A stretch of DNA of 37,687 nucleotides from NCBI GenBank assembly GCA_026417295.1, contig JAOADN010000020.1, forward strand, positions 1 to 37,687, read 5' to 3'. The notes beneath the pieces are model-generated. The model saw only the letters and a list, made by a program, of their open reading frames with translations. It was not told the DNA's origin and did no database searches. Made by a program: the position numbers and the translations under genes. The first letter of the stretch is position 1, and every line of letters begins with the position of its first letter. Of the stretch, positions 22,671 to 30,859 are shown piece by piece. The stretch comes from Paracoccaceae bacterium. GTDB taxonomy: Bacteria; Pseudomonadota; Alphaproteobacteria; Rhodobacterales; Rhodobacteraceae.

Positions 22671-22915
22671 GGGCACCTCCATGACCTGCAAGCTAGCGCG
22701 CCCCGGCTGCCCGGCCAGGGGCCCGCGCGCCGCGGACCGGCCGTGCCGGCCGACCCGGCGGAACATCCCCGCGCCGGGCCGGTGCCGCGTTGCAGACCGT
22801 GCATGGGGAGTTGGTTGAAGGCACTCCATCACGATCGCTGGTCTTGGCCGGGTCTGAAAGGAAGTCGATCACACTTGCCTTGCTTCGTCAGGCTTCCCGC
22901 CCCTGATTGACCCCC

Positions 22916-24571
22916 TCACCTCGTGAACTTCTTGTACTTCACCCGCTTGGGCTCGATCGAATCCGGCCCGAGCCTTCGCACCTTGTCCTCCTCGTAGGCC
23001 TCGAAGTTGCCCTCGAACCATTCCACATGGGCGTCGCCCTCGAAGGCGAGGATATGCGTGCAGAGCCTGTCGAGGAAGAAGCGGTCGTGGCTGATGATGA
23101 CGGCGCAGCCGGCGAAATCCTCGAGCGCGGCCTCAAGCGCCTGCAGCGTCTCGACGTCGAGGTCGTTCGTCGGTTCGTCGAGGAGAAGGACGTTGCCCCC
23201 TTCCTTCAGGAGCTTGGCCATGTGGACGCGGTTGCGCTCGCCCCCCGACAGCAGCCCCACCTTCTTCTGCTGGTCGCCGCCCCTGAAGTTGAAGCTGCCG
23301 CAATAGGCGCGGCTGTTCACCGTGGCGTCGCCCAGCTGGATGATCTCGGCCCCGCCCGAAATCTCCTCCCAGACGGTCTTGTCCGGGTCGAGCGCATCGC
23401 GCGACTGGTCCACATAGGCAAGCTTGACCGTGTCGCCATAGGTGATGGTCCCGGCATCGGGCTTCTCCTGCCCGGTCAGCATGCGGAAGAGCGTGGTCTT
23501 GCCCGCACCGTTCGGGCCGATCACGCCGACGATGCCGCCGGGGGGCAGCGAGAACGACAGGTCCTCGATCAGCTGCCTGTCGCCGTAATGCTTGGCCAGG
23601 CCAGCGACCTCGATCACCTTGCCGCCGAGGCGCGGCCCGTTCGGGATGACGATCTGGGCGCGGGTGATCTTGTCGCGCTCGGACTGGCTGGCGAGTTCCT
23701 CGTAGGCGTTGATGCGCGCCTTCTGCTTGGCCTGCCGGGCCTTCGCCCCGGCCCGGATCCATTCCAGTTCGCGCTCCAGCACCTTCTGGCGCGACTTCTC
23801 CTCCCGTGCCTCCTGCTCCAGCCGCTTCGCCTTCTGTTCCAGCCAGCTGGAATAGTTGCCCTCGTAGGGGATGCCGCGGCCGCGGTCGAGCTCGAGGATC
23901 CAGCCCGTGATGTCGTCGAGGAAGTAGCGGTCGTGGGTGACGATGAGGCACGTGCCCTTGTACTCGATCAGATGCTTCTGGAGCCAGGCGATGGTCTCGG
24001 CATCAAGGTGGTTCGTGGGCTCGTCGAGCAGCAGCATGTCGGGCGCATCGAGCAGAAGCTGGCAGAGCGCGACGCGCCGCTTCTCGCCGCCCGAAAGGGT
24101 CGAGCCATCGGCCTCGTCGGGCGGGCAGCGCGGCGCCTCCATCGCCACGTCCACCTGCGAATCGAGGTCCCACAGGTTCTCGCTGTCGATCTCGTCCTGA
24201 AGGCGCGCCATCTCCTCGGCGGTCTCGTCGGAATAGTTCATGGCAAGCTCGTTGTAGCGGTCGAGCTTGGCCTTCTTGGCCGCGACGCCCAGCATGACGT
24301 TGCCGCGCACGTCGAGCGCGGGGTCGAGCTGCGGCTCCTGCGGCAGGTAGCCCACGCGCGCGCCCTTGGCGGCCCAGGCCTCGCCGGTGAAGTCCTTGTC
24401 CCAGCCGGCCATGACGCGCAGGAGCGTCGACTTGCCCGCGCCGTTCACGCCCACGACGCCGATCTTGACGCCCGGCAGGAAGTTCAGGCGGATGTTCTCG
24501 AACACCTTCTTGCCGCCGGGATAGGTCTTCGAGACCCCGTCCATGTGATAGACGTACTGATAGCCCGCCAT
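22916..24571 (-). CDS. ettA: ABC-F protein EttA (energy-dependent translational throttle)
   Basis: A 551-residue soluble ATPase with two ABC domains. Domain 1: Walker [10 protein letters not shown], signature [15 protein letters not shown], Walker [13 protein letters not shown]. Domain 2: Walker [10 protein letters not shown], signature [15 protein letters not shown], Walker [14 protein letters not shown] long charged linker ([21 protein letters not shown] region) lies between. The arm region after the first Walker A ([26 protein letters not shown] family segment) and the ending VKYKKFTR fit EttA rather than Uup. EttA binds the ribosomal E site and gates early elongation by ADP/ATP ratio. The ATG at 24571 has GGAGGAAGAG just upstream. 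It is alone on this strand and highly conserved. Confidence 0.95.
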   Translation of the reverse strand: MAGYQYVYHMDGVSKTYPGGKKVFENIRLNFLPGVKIGVVGVNGAGKSTLLRVMAGWDKDFTGEAWAAKGARVGYLPQEPQLDPALDVRGNVMLGVAAKKAKLDRYNELAMNYSDETAEEMARLQDEIDSENLWDLDSQVDVAMEAPRCPPDEADGSTLSGGEKRRVALCQLLLDAPDMLLLDEPTNHLDAETIAWLQKHLIEYKGTCLIVTHDRYFLDDITGWILELDRGRGIPYEGNYSSWLEQKAKRLEQEAREEKSRQKVLERELEWIRAGAKARQAKQKARINAYEELASQSERDKITRAQIVIPNGPRLGGKVIEVAGLAKHYGDRQLIEDLSFSLPPGGIVGVIGPNGAGKTTLFRMLTGQEKPDAGTITYGDTVKLAYVDQSRDALDPDKTVWEEISGGAEIIQLGDATVNSRAYCGSFNFRGGDQQKKVGLLSGGERNRVHMAKLLKEGGNVLLLDEPTNDLDVETLQALEAALEDFAGCAVIISHDRFFLDRLCTHILAFEGDAHVEWFEGNFEAYEEDKVRRLGPDSIEPKRVKYKKFTR

Positions 24572-24693
24572 GCTCTTCCTCCCCGGCCCGGTCGCGCCGT
24601 CGAGATAGGGGAAGGGGCGGCGAAGGGCAATCTCCCGGCGCCGGTGCCTGGCCATGCACCTTCACCCGGGCCAAGTACTCCCGGGAGGGGTGC

Positions 24694-24716
24694 GGGGAGG
24701 GCAGGCAGCCCTCCCC
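24694..24716. repeat. GC-rich hairpin upstream of nadD
   Basis: GGGGAGGGC and GCCCTCCCC form a perfect nine-pair stem around AGGCA. It lies just after CCCGGG...CCCGGG repeats, 17 bases before the nadD -35 box. It may end transcription entering from upstream, or be a dispersed intergenic repeat. Confidence 0.45.
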
Positions 24717-24732
24717 GGCCCGCGCGGCCGCG

Positions 24733-24761
24733 TTGACAGCGCGGTCCGGACGGCCGACACA
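24733..24761 (+). promoter_or_regulatory. Putative sigma-70 promoter of nadD
   Basis: Perfect TTGACA at 24733-24738, 17-base spacer, GACACA at 24756-24761. The leader would be about 25 bases. Starts with TTGACAGCGC, as does the thrS promoter. Confidence 0.45.
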
Positions 24762-24790
24762 GGGCAGCCGGACGGATCGGGAGGGACCCT

Positions 24791-25453
24791 GTGCGTGCAG
24801 GAATGCCAGTCGCGCTGCCGGGCCAGGCGGTCGGCCTTCTCGGCGGCTCCTTCGATCCCGCCCACGAGGGCCACGCCCACATCACGCGCGAGGCGCTGAA
24901 GCGTTTCGGGCTCTCCCGCGTCTGGTGGCTCGTCAGCCCCGGCAATCCGCTGAAGGCCGAGGGCCCGGCCCCGATGGCCGACCGGATCGCGAGGGCGCGC
25001 GCGGTGATCGGCGGCCACCCGCGCGTCTTTGTCACCGGCCTCGAGGCCCGGCTCGGCACGCGCTACACGGCCGCCACGCTGGCGGCGCTCCGCCGCCTCT
25101 ATCCCGGCGTGCGCTTCGTCTGGCTGATGGGCGCGGACAACCTGGCGCAGCTCCACCTGTGGAAGGACTGGGACGCGATCATGCGGGCCGTGCCGATCGG
25201 GGTCTTCGCGCGGCCCGGCACGCGGCTCGCCGCGCGCGGCAGCCGGGCGGCCGAGGAATATGCCCGCTTCCGCCTGCCGGCCGAGGCGGCGGGGCTGCTG
25301 GCGCGCCGCCGCGCCCCGGCCTGGTGCTTCGTCGACGTGCCGATGTCGGGCCAGTCCTCCTCGGCGATCCGGGCCCGCGGCGACTGGACGGCAGGAAATC
25401 GTGAAGGCCGGCCGCGCCGGCGGCCCTTGCCCGCGGGCCGCGGGCCTGACTAA
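24791..25453 (+). CDS. nadD: Nicotinate-nucleotide adenylyltransferase
   Basis: A 220-residue nucleotidyltransferase for NAD synthesis (nicotinate mononucleotide plus ATP to deamido-NAD). The ATP-binding motif is [18 protein letters not shown], with the usual H-x-[13 protein letters not shown] and [20 protein letters not shown] are substrate-side motifs; SSSAIRARG is the closing signature. GTG at 24791 is preceded by GGGAGGGA; ATG at 24803 is the alternative. The C-terminal tail after ARGDW ([19 protein letters not shown]) is arginine-rich, not typical of the family, and encoded by palindromic GC-rich sequence. The next gene begins 39 bases later. Confidence 0.93.
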   Translation: MRAGMPVALPGQAVGLLGGSFDPAHEGHAHITREALKRFGLSRVWWLVSPGNPLKAEGPAPMADRIARARAVIGGHPRVFVTGLEARLGTRYTAATLAALRRLYPGVRFVWLMGADNLAQLHLWKDWDAIMRAVPIGVFARPGTRLAARGSRAAEEYARFRLPAEAAGLLARRRAPAWCFVDVPMSGQSSSAIRARGDWTAGNREGRPRRRPLPAGRGPD

Positions 25454-25492
25454 CCTGACCATCGGCCGGGCTTGCGACGGAGGGCGCGGAAG

Positions 25493-26986
25493 GTGCTCGA
25501 CAGGCGGTTCTTCCTGGCGGGGCTTGCGGCGGTCGCCGGACGGGCGGCCCTCGCCGAGGCGCCCGCCTCCTCGCCCGTCCCCCCGTCACGGCCCATGGCG
25601 CCGTCCCCCGGACGGACCGCATCCTCGGGCCTGCGCCCGCGGGGCCCAGATCCCGAGGACCTGATCGCGGCGGCCGGGCTCGGCGGCGACGTGACCTATG
25701 TCCTCGCGGATGCCGCCACCGGCGAGCGGCTCGAGGCGCGGGGGCCCGACAGGCCGATGCCGCCTGCGAGCACGCTCAAGGCCGTCACCTCGCTCTATGC
25801 GCTCGAACATCTCGGGGCGGGCTTCCGCTTTCCGACGCGGATCCTGCGGACCGGGCCGCTCGAGGGCGGAACGCTCGGGGGCGACCTGATCCTCGCCGGG
25901 GGCGGCGATCCGACGCTGACAACCGACCATCTGGGCGACCTGGCGGCAGCGCTGCGCAAGGCGGGCCTGCGCCGGGTCTCGGGGCGCTTCCGCGTCTGGG
26001 GCGGGGCGCTCCCCTTCGTGCGGGCGATCGATCCCGGCCAGCCCGACTGGTTCGGCTACAACCCCTCGGTCTCGGGGCTGATCCTCAACTTCAACCGGGT
26101 GAACTTCGTCTGGAAGCGGGGCGGGGCCGAGGTCGCCATGAATGCCGAGGGCGAGCGCTTCGTGCCGGCCGTCCATGCCGCGCGGATGCGCGTGGTCGAC
26201 CGCGCCGGCCCCCTCTACACCTGGGAGGACGGCGGCGTCACCGAGGACTGGACGGTCCGCGCGGCGGCGCTCGCCCGGGACGGCAGCCGCTGGCTCCCGG
26301 TCCGCCAGCCCGAGCGCTATGCGGGCGACGTCTTCCGCACCCTCGCGGCGACGCAGGGGATCGACCTGCCCGACGTCGATGTCGCCTCCGCGCTGCCCGC
26401 GGGCGCCGTGACCCTCGTCGCGCGGCAGAGCGACGAACTGCCGGTGATCCTGCGCGACATGATGAAATACTCGACCAACGTGACCGCCGAGGCGGTGGGA
26501 ATGGCGGCTTCGCTGCGTCGCGGGGTCACCTCGCATGCCGGCTCGGGCCCCGAGATGGAGCGCTGGGCGAAGGGCAGGGCGGGGCTCGGAACCTGCCGCT
26601 TCGTCGACCATTCCGGGCTGGGCCCGGCCTCGCGGATCTCCGCGGACGAGATGGTGCGGGCGCTCCTCGGGCTCGATCCCCGGGCGCGCCTGCGCGGCCT
26701 GATGAAGGAGGTGCCGGCCAACGAGAAGGGCGAGGCCCCGATGCCCGGCCTGAAGGTCGAGGCCAAGACCGGAACGCTGAACTTCGTCTCCGCTCTCGTC
26801 GGCTACATGACCGCGCCGGGCGGGCGCGAGATGGTCTTCGCCATCTTCAGCGGCGATCCCGCGCGCCGCGACGCGATCCCCGAGGCCGATCGCGAACAGC
26901 CGCCGGGCGCGGCGGCCTGGACGCGGCGGGCAAGGCGGCTGCAGCGCCAGCTCGTGACGCGCTGGGCCGTGGTCCACGGCGGCTGA
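25493..26986 (+). CDS. dacB: D-alanyl-D-alanine carboxypeptidase/endopeptidase (PBP4, DacB-like) with Tat-like signal
   Basis: A 497-residue low-molecular-mass penicillin-binding protein of the S13 (PBP4) family. The three active-site motifs are S93-TLK96 (PASTLK), S327-T-N329 (YSTNVTAE) and K425-T-G427 (EAKTGTLN). The N terminus MLDRRFFLAGLAAVAGRAALAEA matches the twin-arginine pattern R-R-x-F-L and ends in an Ala-x-Ala-like site. A proline-rich linker follows. GTG at 25493 lies eight bases after GGAGGG; an upstream TTG at 25472 is less likely. It trims or cuts cross-links in peptidoglycan in the periplasm. Ends near the tandem palindromes at 27041-27092. Confidence 0.92.
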   Translation: MLDRRFFLAGLAAVAGRAALAEAPASSPVPPSRPMAPSPGRTASSGLRPRGPDPEDLIAAAGLGGDVTYVLADAATGERLEARGPDRPMPPASTLKAVTSLYALEHLGAGFRFPTRILRTGPLEGGTLGGDLILAGGGDPTLTTDHLGDLAAALRKAGLRRVSGRFRVWGGALPFVRAIDPGQPDWFGYNPSVSGLILNFNRVNFVWKRGGAEVAMNAEGERFVPAVHAARMRVVDRAGPLYTWEDGGVTEDWTVRAAALARDGSRWLPVRQPERYAGDVFRTLAATQGIDLPDVDVASALPAGAVTLVARQSDELPVILRDMMKYSTNVTAEAVGMAASLRRGVTSHAGSGPEMERWAKGRAGLGTCRFVDHSGLGPASRISADEMVRALLGLDPRARLRGLMKEVPANEKGEAPMPGLKVEAKTGTLNFVSALVGYMTAPGGREMVFAIFSGDPARRDAIPEADREQPPGAAAWTRRARRLQRQLVTRWAVVHGG

Positions 26987-27040
26987 GGCGCGACCGGTTC
27001 GCGACAGGACCGGAGGCGGCAGGGCGCCACGCCCGCCGCA

Positions 27041-27092
27041 CGGGCCTTGCAAGGCCCGTGGGCGACGCCGCCGCGCGGCGGCGTCGCCCACG
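27041..27092. terminator. Tandem perfect palindromes between convergent genes
   Basis: An 18-bp palindrome (CGGGCCTTGCAAGGCCCG, 27041-27058) overlaps by two bases a 36-bp one (27057-27092, arms CGTGGGCGACGCCGCC with the self-complementary GCGC in the middle). The element lies between the stops of the plus-strand dacB gene and the minus-strand TerB-like gene and reaches to six bases from the latter. No T run is present on either side. Bidirectional transcript-end or mRNA-protecting function is likely. Confidence 0.6.
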
Positions 27093-27097
27093 CGGTC

Positions 27098-27574
27098 TCA
27101 CGCCCGCGTCGCCCCGCCGCGTGCCTCGAGCGTCATGTGCCGCGCCCGCGCCCCGCGCTCGATCGCCGCGGCGTGCAGCCGGTCGATGTCCAGCTCGTGG
27201 CGCACCTCCTCCAGCAGCCGCAGCTCCGTCTGGCCCAGCCGGCCATCCGCGGCCGCAACGTCGCAGGCCAGGGCATAGGCCGTCTCGTTCAGCCGGTCGG
27301 GCAGCGCGTCCTCGACCATGGCGAACAGCACGTCCAGCCCGTCCTCCTCCTCCATCAGCTTGTAGACGGTCTGCGCCACCTCGGTGACGCGATCCCCGTC
27401 ATAGCCTGCGAAGATCGGCAGGTGGTTCACCTGGCGCTCGATCGCCACCAGTTCCGAGGTGCGGATCGTCTCGTCCGAGACCGAGACCGTGACCATCAGC
27501 GCGACAAGCGCATCCTGCGGCGTGAAGGCGGGAAGGGTCTGGGACAAGGCGGGGTTCCCCTTGCGAAGGGTCAT
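27098..27574 (-). CDS. TerB-like protein (second copy)
   Basis: A 158-residue helical protein of the TerB-like family. TPQDALVALMVTVSVSDETIRTSELVAIERQV gives the first helical repeat with acidic turn SDETIRTSE; ALACDVAAADGRLGQTELRLLEEVRHEL gives the second with AADGRLGQTE. This pair of D/E-bearing turns is the usual metal-binding pattern. The protein is predicted to be cytosolic. It starts with ATG 27574, with a weak ribosome site, and shares a 94-base divergent gap with lysS. It is only distantly similar to the copy at 2103-2543. Role unknown, possibly linked to metal or envelope stress. Confidence 0.8.
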   Translation of the reverse strand: MTLRKGNPALSQTLPAFTPQDALVALMVTVSVSDETIRTSELVAIERQVNHLPIFAGYDGDRVTEVAQTVYKLMEEEDGLDVLFAMVEDALPDRLNETAYALACDVAAADGRLGQTELRLLEEVRHELDIDRLHAAAIERGARARHMTLEARGGATRA

Positions 27575-27592
27575 GCTGCGCCTGCGAGATTA

Positions 27593-27621
27593 TTGACGAT
27601 GCGGGGGCGGCACAATAGGTA
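27593..27621 (+). promoter_or_regulatory. Putative lysS promoter
   Basis: TTGACG at 27593-27598, 17-base spacer, TAGGTA at 27616-27621, about 48 bases before the lysS ATG. The -10 is weak; the -35 and spacing match the other candidate promoters in the window. Confidence 0.35.
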
Positions 27622-27668
27622 GCGGGCCTTGCGGCGCATCCGGCGCCGCGCTTTCCCGGACGCCCGAC

Positions 27669-29240
27669 ATGACTTCCCTCCGCGCCGCAGCCATGAATTC
27701 CAGGGCCTGGCCCTTCGAGGAGGCGCGCCGCGTCCTGAAGCGCTACGAGCGGAAGGACCCCGAGAAGGGCTACGTCCTCTTCGAGACGGGCTACGGCCCC
27801 TCGGGCCTGCCCCATATCGGCACCTTCGGCGAGGTGCAGCGCACGACGATGATCCGCCGCGCCTTCGAGATCATCAGCGACATCCCGACGCGGCTCTTCT
27901 GCTTCTCCGACGACGTGGACGGGATGCGCAAGGTTCCCGACAACGTGCCGAACCCCGAGATGCTGCGCGAGCACCTGCAGCGCCCGCTCACCTCGGTTCC
28001 CGACCCCTTCGGCGAACACGAGAGCTTCGGCCACCACAACAACGCCATGCTGCGGCGGTTCCTCGACACCTTCGGTTTCGAGTACGAGTTCATCAGCGCC
28101 ACCGATTTCTACAGGTCCGGCCGCTTCGACGACACGCTCCGCCTGGCCGCCGAACGCTACGACCGGATCATGGAGATCATGCTTCCCAGCCTGCGCGAGG
28201 AACGCCAGCAGACCTATTCCTGCTTCCTGCCCATCCACCCCGAGACGGGGCGCGTCCTCTACGTCCCCATCAAGCATGTGGACCGGCGCGAGCACACCGT
28301 CACCTTCGACGACGAGACGGGCCGCGAATGGACGCTCCCCGTCACCGGCGGGCACGTCAAGCTCCAGTGGAAGCCCGACTTCGGCGCGCGCTGGGCGGCG
28401 CTCGGGGTGGATTTCGAGATGTACGGCAAGGACCACAGCACCAACACGCCGATATACGACGGCATCTGCGAGGTGCTGGGCGGCCGGGCACCCGAGCACT
28501 TCACCTACGAGCTCTTCCTGGACGAGAAGGGGCAGAAGATCTCCAAGTCCAAGGGCAACGGGCTCACGATCGACGAGTGGCTGACCTACGCCGCGACCGA
28601 GAGCCTCGGCTACTTCATGTACCAGAAGCCCAAGACGGCCAAGCGGCTGTGGTGGGACGTGATCCCGAAGGCGGTGGACGAATACCACCAGCAGCTCCGC
28701 GCCTTCCCCACGCAGGACATCGACCAGCAGCTCGCCAACCCCGTCTGGCACATCCACAACGGCAAGCCGCCCGCCTCGGACATGGTCGTGTCCTTCGCGA
28801 TGCTCCTCAACCTCGCCTCGGTCGCTGGCGCGAAGGACAAGGAGGGGCTCTGGGGCTTCATCCGCAAATATGCGCCCCAGGCGAGCCCCGCGACGAATCC
28901 CCAGCTCGACGCCGCCGCCGGCTATGCGGTGCGCTACTTCAACGACCACATCGCGCCGACCCGGGTCTTCCGCGCGCCGACCGACCGGGAACGCGCCGCC
29001 ATGCAGGACCTCGCCCACCGGCTGCGCGCCTGGGACGGCCCGGTCGAGGACGAGGCCCTGCAGACGATGGTCTATGCCGTCGGCCGCGAGCACGGATTCG
29101 ACCCCCTGCGCGACTGGTTCGCGGCGCTCTACGAGGTTCTGCTCGGCGCCAGCCAGGGCCCGCGCTTCGGCGGCTTCATCGCGCTTTACGGCGTGGCGCA
29201 GACGGCGGCCCTGATCGAGTCGCGGCTGGCAGCCGGATGA
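27669..29240 (+). CDS. lysS: Lysyl-tRNA synthetase, class I
   Basis: A 523-residue class I LysRS, the archaeal-type enzyme used by most alphaproteobacteria instead of class II LysRS. The HIGH motif is [11 protein letters not shown] and the KMSKS motif is [41 protein letters not shown] and YELFLDEKG are further family landmarks. The C-terminal part is the alpha-helix cage for the anticodon. It charges tRNA-Lys. ATG 27669 gives the usual N terminus (MTSLRAAA...AWPFEEARR); an in-frame ATG at 27693 is the alternative. Its 3' end overlaps the convergent CHAD gene by 65 bases. Confidence 0.97.
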   Translation: MTSLRAAAMNSRAWPFEEARRVLKRYERKDPEKGYVLFETGYGPSGLPHIGTFGEVQRTTMIRRAFEIISDIPTRLFCFSDDVDGMRKVPDNVPNPEMLREHLQRPLTSVPDPFGEHESFGHHNNAMLRRFLDTFGFEYEFISATDFYRSGRFDDTLRLAAERYDRIMEIMLPSLREERQQTYSCFLPIHPETGRVLYVPIKHVDRREHTVTFDDETGREWTLPVTGGHVKLQWKPDFGARWAALGVDFEMYGKDHSTNTPIYDGICEVLGGRAPEHFTYELFLDEKGQKISKSKGNGLTIDEWLTYAATESLGYFMYQKPKTAKRLWWDVIPKAVDEYHQQLRAFPTQDIDQQLANPVWHIHNGKPPASDMVVSFAMLLNLASVAGAKDKEGLWGFIRKYAPQASPATNPQLDAAAGYAVRYFNDHIAPTRVFRAPTDRERAAMQDLAHRLRAWDGPVEDEALQTMVYAVGREHGFDPLRDWFAALYEVLLGASQGPRFGGFIALYGVAQTAALIESRLAAG

Positions 29241-30174
29241 CCGTGCCGCCGGCGCGGGCCGTCTCCTCGCGCCAGATGTGCCACCAGGCCTGCCAGCGGC
29301 GCACGAGGTCGTCCGGCGATCCGGCCAGAAGCCGGCGGGCCTCCGGCAGGCTGGCGGCCAGGATCCCGGCCGCCCGGTCGCGGGCCTTCGCGGCCAGCGC
29401 CGCCGGCAGGGGCGTGCCGCCTGCGCCGAGATGGGCGATCAGGTCGCACAGGTCCTGATGCTGCCCCAGCGCCTCGCCCAGCCGGTCGAAGGCGGCGATC
29501 TCCGCATCCAGGCGCTCGGGCCAGACCGGCCGCATCAGCCGCGCCTGGTACCAGTGATCCTTGATGCGCTTGCGCAGCAGGTGGACTTCCTCTGCCGGCA
29601 GCGGCGCCATTCCGCCTTCACCGCCGCCTTCGCTGCCGCCCGGCCACCCCGCCTCCACTGCCGCCAGCGCGGCCTGCGCGTCCCGCCAGGTTCGGGCCAG
29701 CCCGCCGGCCAGGGCGCGTGCGCCCCGCGGCCGGATCCGCCAGTCCCGGGCCCGCCGCCCCAGCGCACCAAGCCCCTCGGCATAGCCGGCCAGCGCGCGG
29801 TCGAGCACCCCGGGCGCGGTCGCTTCCGCCAGCGCCGCGTCCAGCCGCGCGCCGATCGCCGCCGCTGCCGCATCGCGGCCCGGCCCGAGGGCGCGGAACG
29901 TGGCACGTCGCACCTCGGCCTCGCGCAGCGGCGCAAGCAGGGCGGCGCAGGCGCGCAGGGCCTCCGTCTCGCTGCGGTAACCGTCGAAGGCCGGCCGGAC
30001 CAGCCGCAGCAGGCCCCGCAGCTTCTTCACCGCCTTGCGCCCGGAATGCACCCGCGTCGGAAGCGGCACGCCCCCGTCGGCAAGCTCCCGCAGCGTCGCC
30101 GCCACGAGCTCCCGGGCGATCCGGCGCACGCCGTGCTCGACATCCTCGTCGCCTGGCTGAAAGGCATAGGTCAT
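29176..30174 (-). CDS. CHAD domain protein
   Basis: A 332-residue protein containing a CHAD domain (conserved histidine alpha-helical domain). The repeated pattern is [22 protein letters not shown] in the first half and [24 protein letters not shown] in the second: each has the conserved His followed by Arg/Lys residues that line a basic pocket. CHAD domains bind inorganic polyphosphate. A glycine-rich linker ([10 protein letters not shown]) separates the two halves. No triphosphatase (CYTH) domain is present. The C-terminal 21 residues are encoded opposite the end of lysS. In a PHB-storing organism, a role at polyphosphate granules is plausible but unproven. Confidence 0.85.
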   Translation of the reverse strand: MTYAFQPGDEDVEHGVRRIARELVAATLRELADGGVPLPTRVHSGRKAVKKLRGLLRLVRPAFDGYRSETEALRACAALLAPLREAEVRRATFRALGPGRDAAAAAIGARLDAALAEATAPGVLDRALAGYAEGLGALGRRARDWRIRPRGARALAGGLARTWRDAQAALAAVEAGWPGGSEGGGEGGMAPLPAEEVHLLRKRIKDHWYQARLMRPVWPERLDAEIAAFDRLGEALGQHQDLCDLIAHLGAGGTPLPAALAAKARDRAAGILAASLPEARRLLAGSPDDLVRRWQAWWHIWREETARAGGTVIRLPAATRSGPPSAPRRKAR

Positions 30175-30321
30175 CCCGCCACCATCCCTGCCGCCCACGC
30201 GGCTGCCGGTCGCCCCGCCGGGGGCGGGGCCGCGGCCCCGCCGACCGCCCGTCGTGAAACCGCTGCGACCGCACCGACGTATATACTCTCCGCAAGGTCC
30301 TGTCGCGAGGGAGGTTCGGGG

Positions 30322-30741
30322 ATGCGCCTGCTTTCTGTCCTGCATGCTGCCGCACTTGCGCTGGCGGTCCTGCCATCGGCAGCGCCGGCCGACGAGGCGG
30401 ATGCCCCGGCGATCCGGGGCGTCATCCGGTCCCAGGTCGACGCCTTCCTGCGCGAGGACGCGGCCACGGCCTTCACCTTCGCCTCGCCGACGATCCGCGG
30501 CATCTTCGGCACGCCAGATGCCTTCGGCCTCATGGTCCGGCGGGGCTATCCGATGATCTGGGCGCCCGAAAGCGTCGAGTTCCTCGGCCTGCGCGAGGTC
30601 GCCGGCCGCCCCTACCAGCGCGTCCTCTTCCGCGACGCCGCGGGCGCGATCTTCCTCTTCGACTACGAGATGGTGAAGGGCCCCGACGGCTGGAAGATCA
30701 ACGGCGTCTTTCCCGTCGCCCCGGATGCGGCCGGCGCCTGA
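30322..30741 (+). CDS. DUF4864 family exported protein
   Basis: A 139-residue protein with a signal peptide (MRLLSVLHAAALALAVLPSAAPA, about 23 residues) and a domain starting IRGVIRSQVDAFLREDAATAFTFASPTIRGIFGTP, a DUF4864 signature, then YPMIWAPESVEFL and IFLFDYEMVKGPDGWKINGVF. The fold resembles NTF2-like beta barrels that bind small ligands; function unknown. GGGAGG lies ten bases upstream of ATG. TATACT at 30282-30287 would fit a -10 box, but no clear -35 stands at the right distance. It is divergent from the CHAD gene. Confidence 0.85.
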   Translation: MRLLSVLHAAALALAVLPSAAPADEADAPAIRGVIRSQVDAFLREDAATAFTFASPTIRGIFGTPDAFGLMVRRGYPMIWAPESVEFLGLREVAGRPYQRVLFRDAAGAIFLFDYEMVKGPDGWKINGVFPVAPDAAGA

Positions 30742-30749
30742 AGTCCGGC

Positions 30750-30766
30750 GGGGCGGCGTCCGCCCC
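30750..30766 (+). terminator. Hairpin after the DUF4864 gene
   Basis: GGGGCGG-CGT-CCGCCCC, a perfect seven-pair stem starting nine bases after the stop. The following sequence is CGTTAACGCTTT with no real T run, so termination would be partial. Confidence 0.4.
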
Positions 30767-30859
30767 CGTTAACGCTTTGAAAGGGATCGCCGCCAACCTC
30801 GCCCGCCATCCGGGCAGGCGGCGAGGGGCGCCCCTGCGTGCCATGCGGGGGGACATGTC

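Noticed and set aside
22671-22915. Possible small RNA or tRNA in the gap between DUF2177 and ettA
   Set aside because: Only short inverted pairs such as GGAGT/ACTCC were seen; there is no cloverleaf, no CCA end, no promoter-terminator pair.
30771-30785. TTAACGCTTTGAA as a CtrA binding site upstream of the spike-like gene
   Set aside because: Only the first TTAA half fits the TTAA-N7-TTAA consensus; the second half is AAAG.
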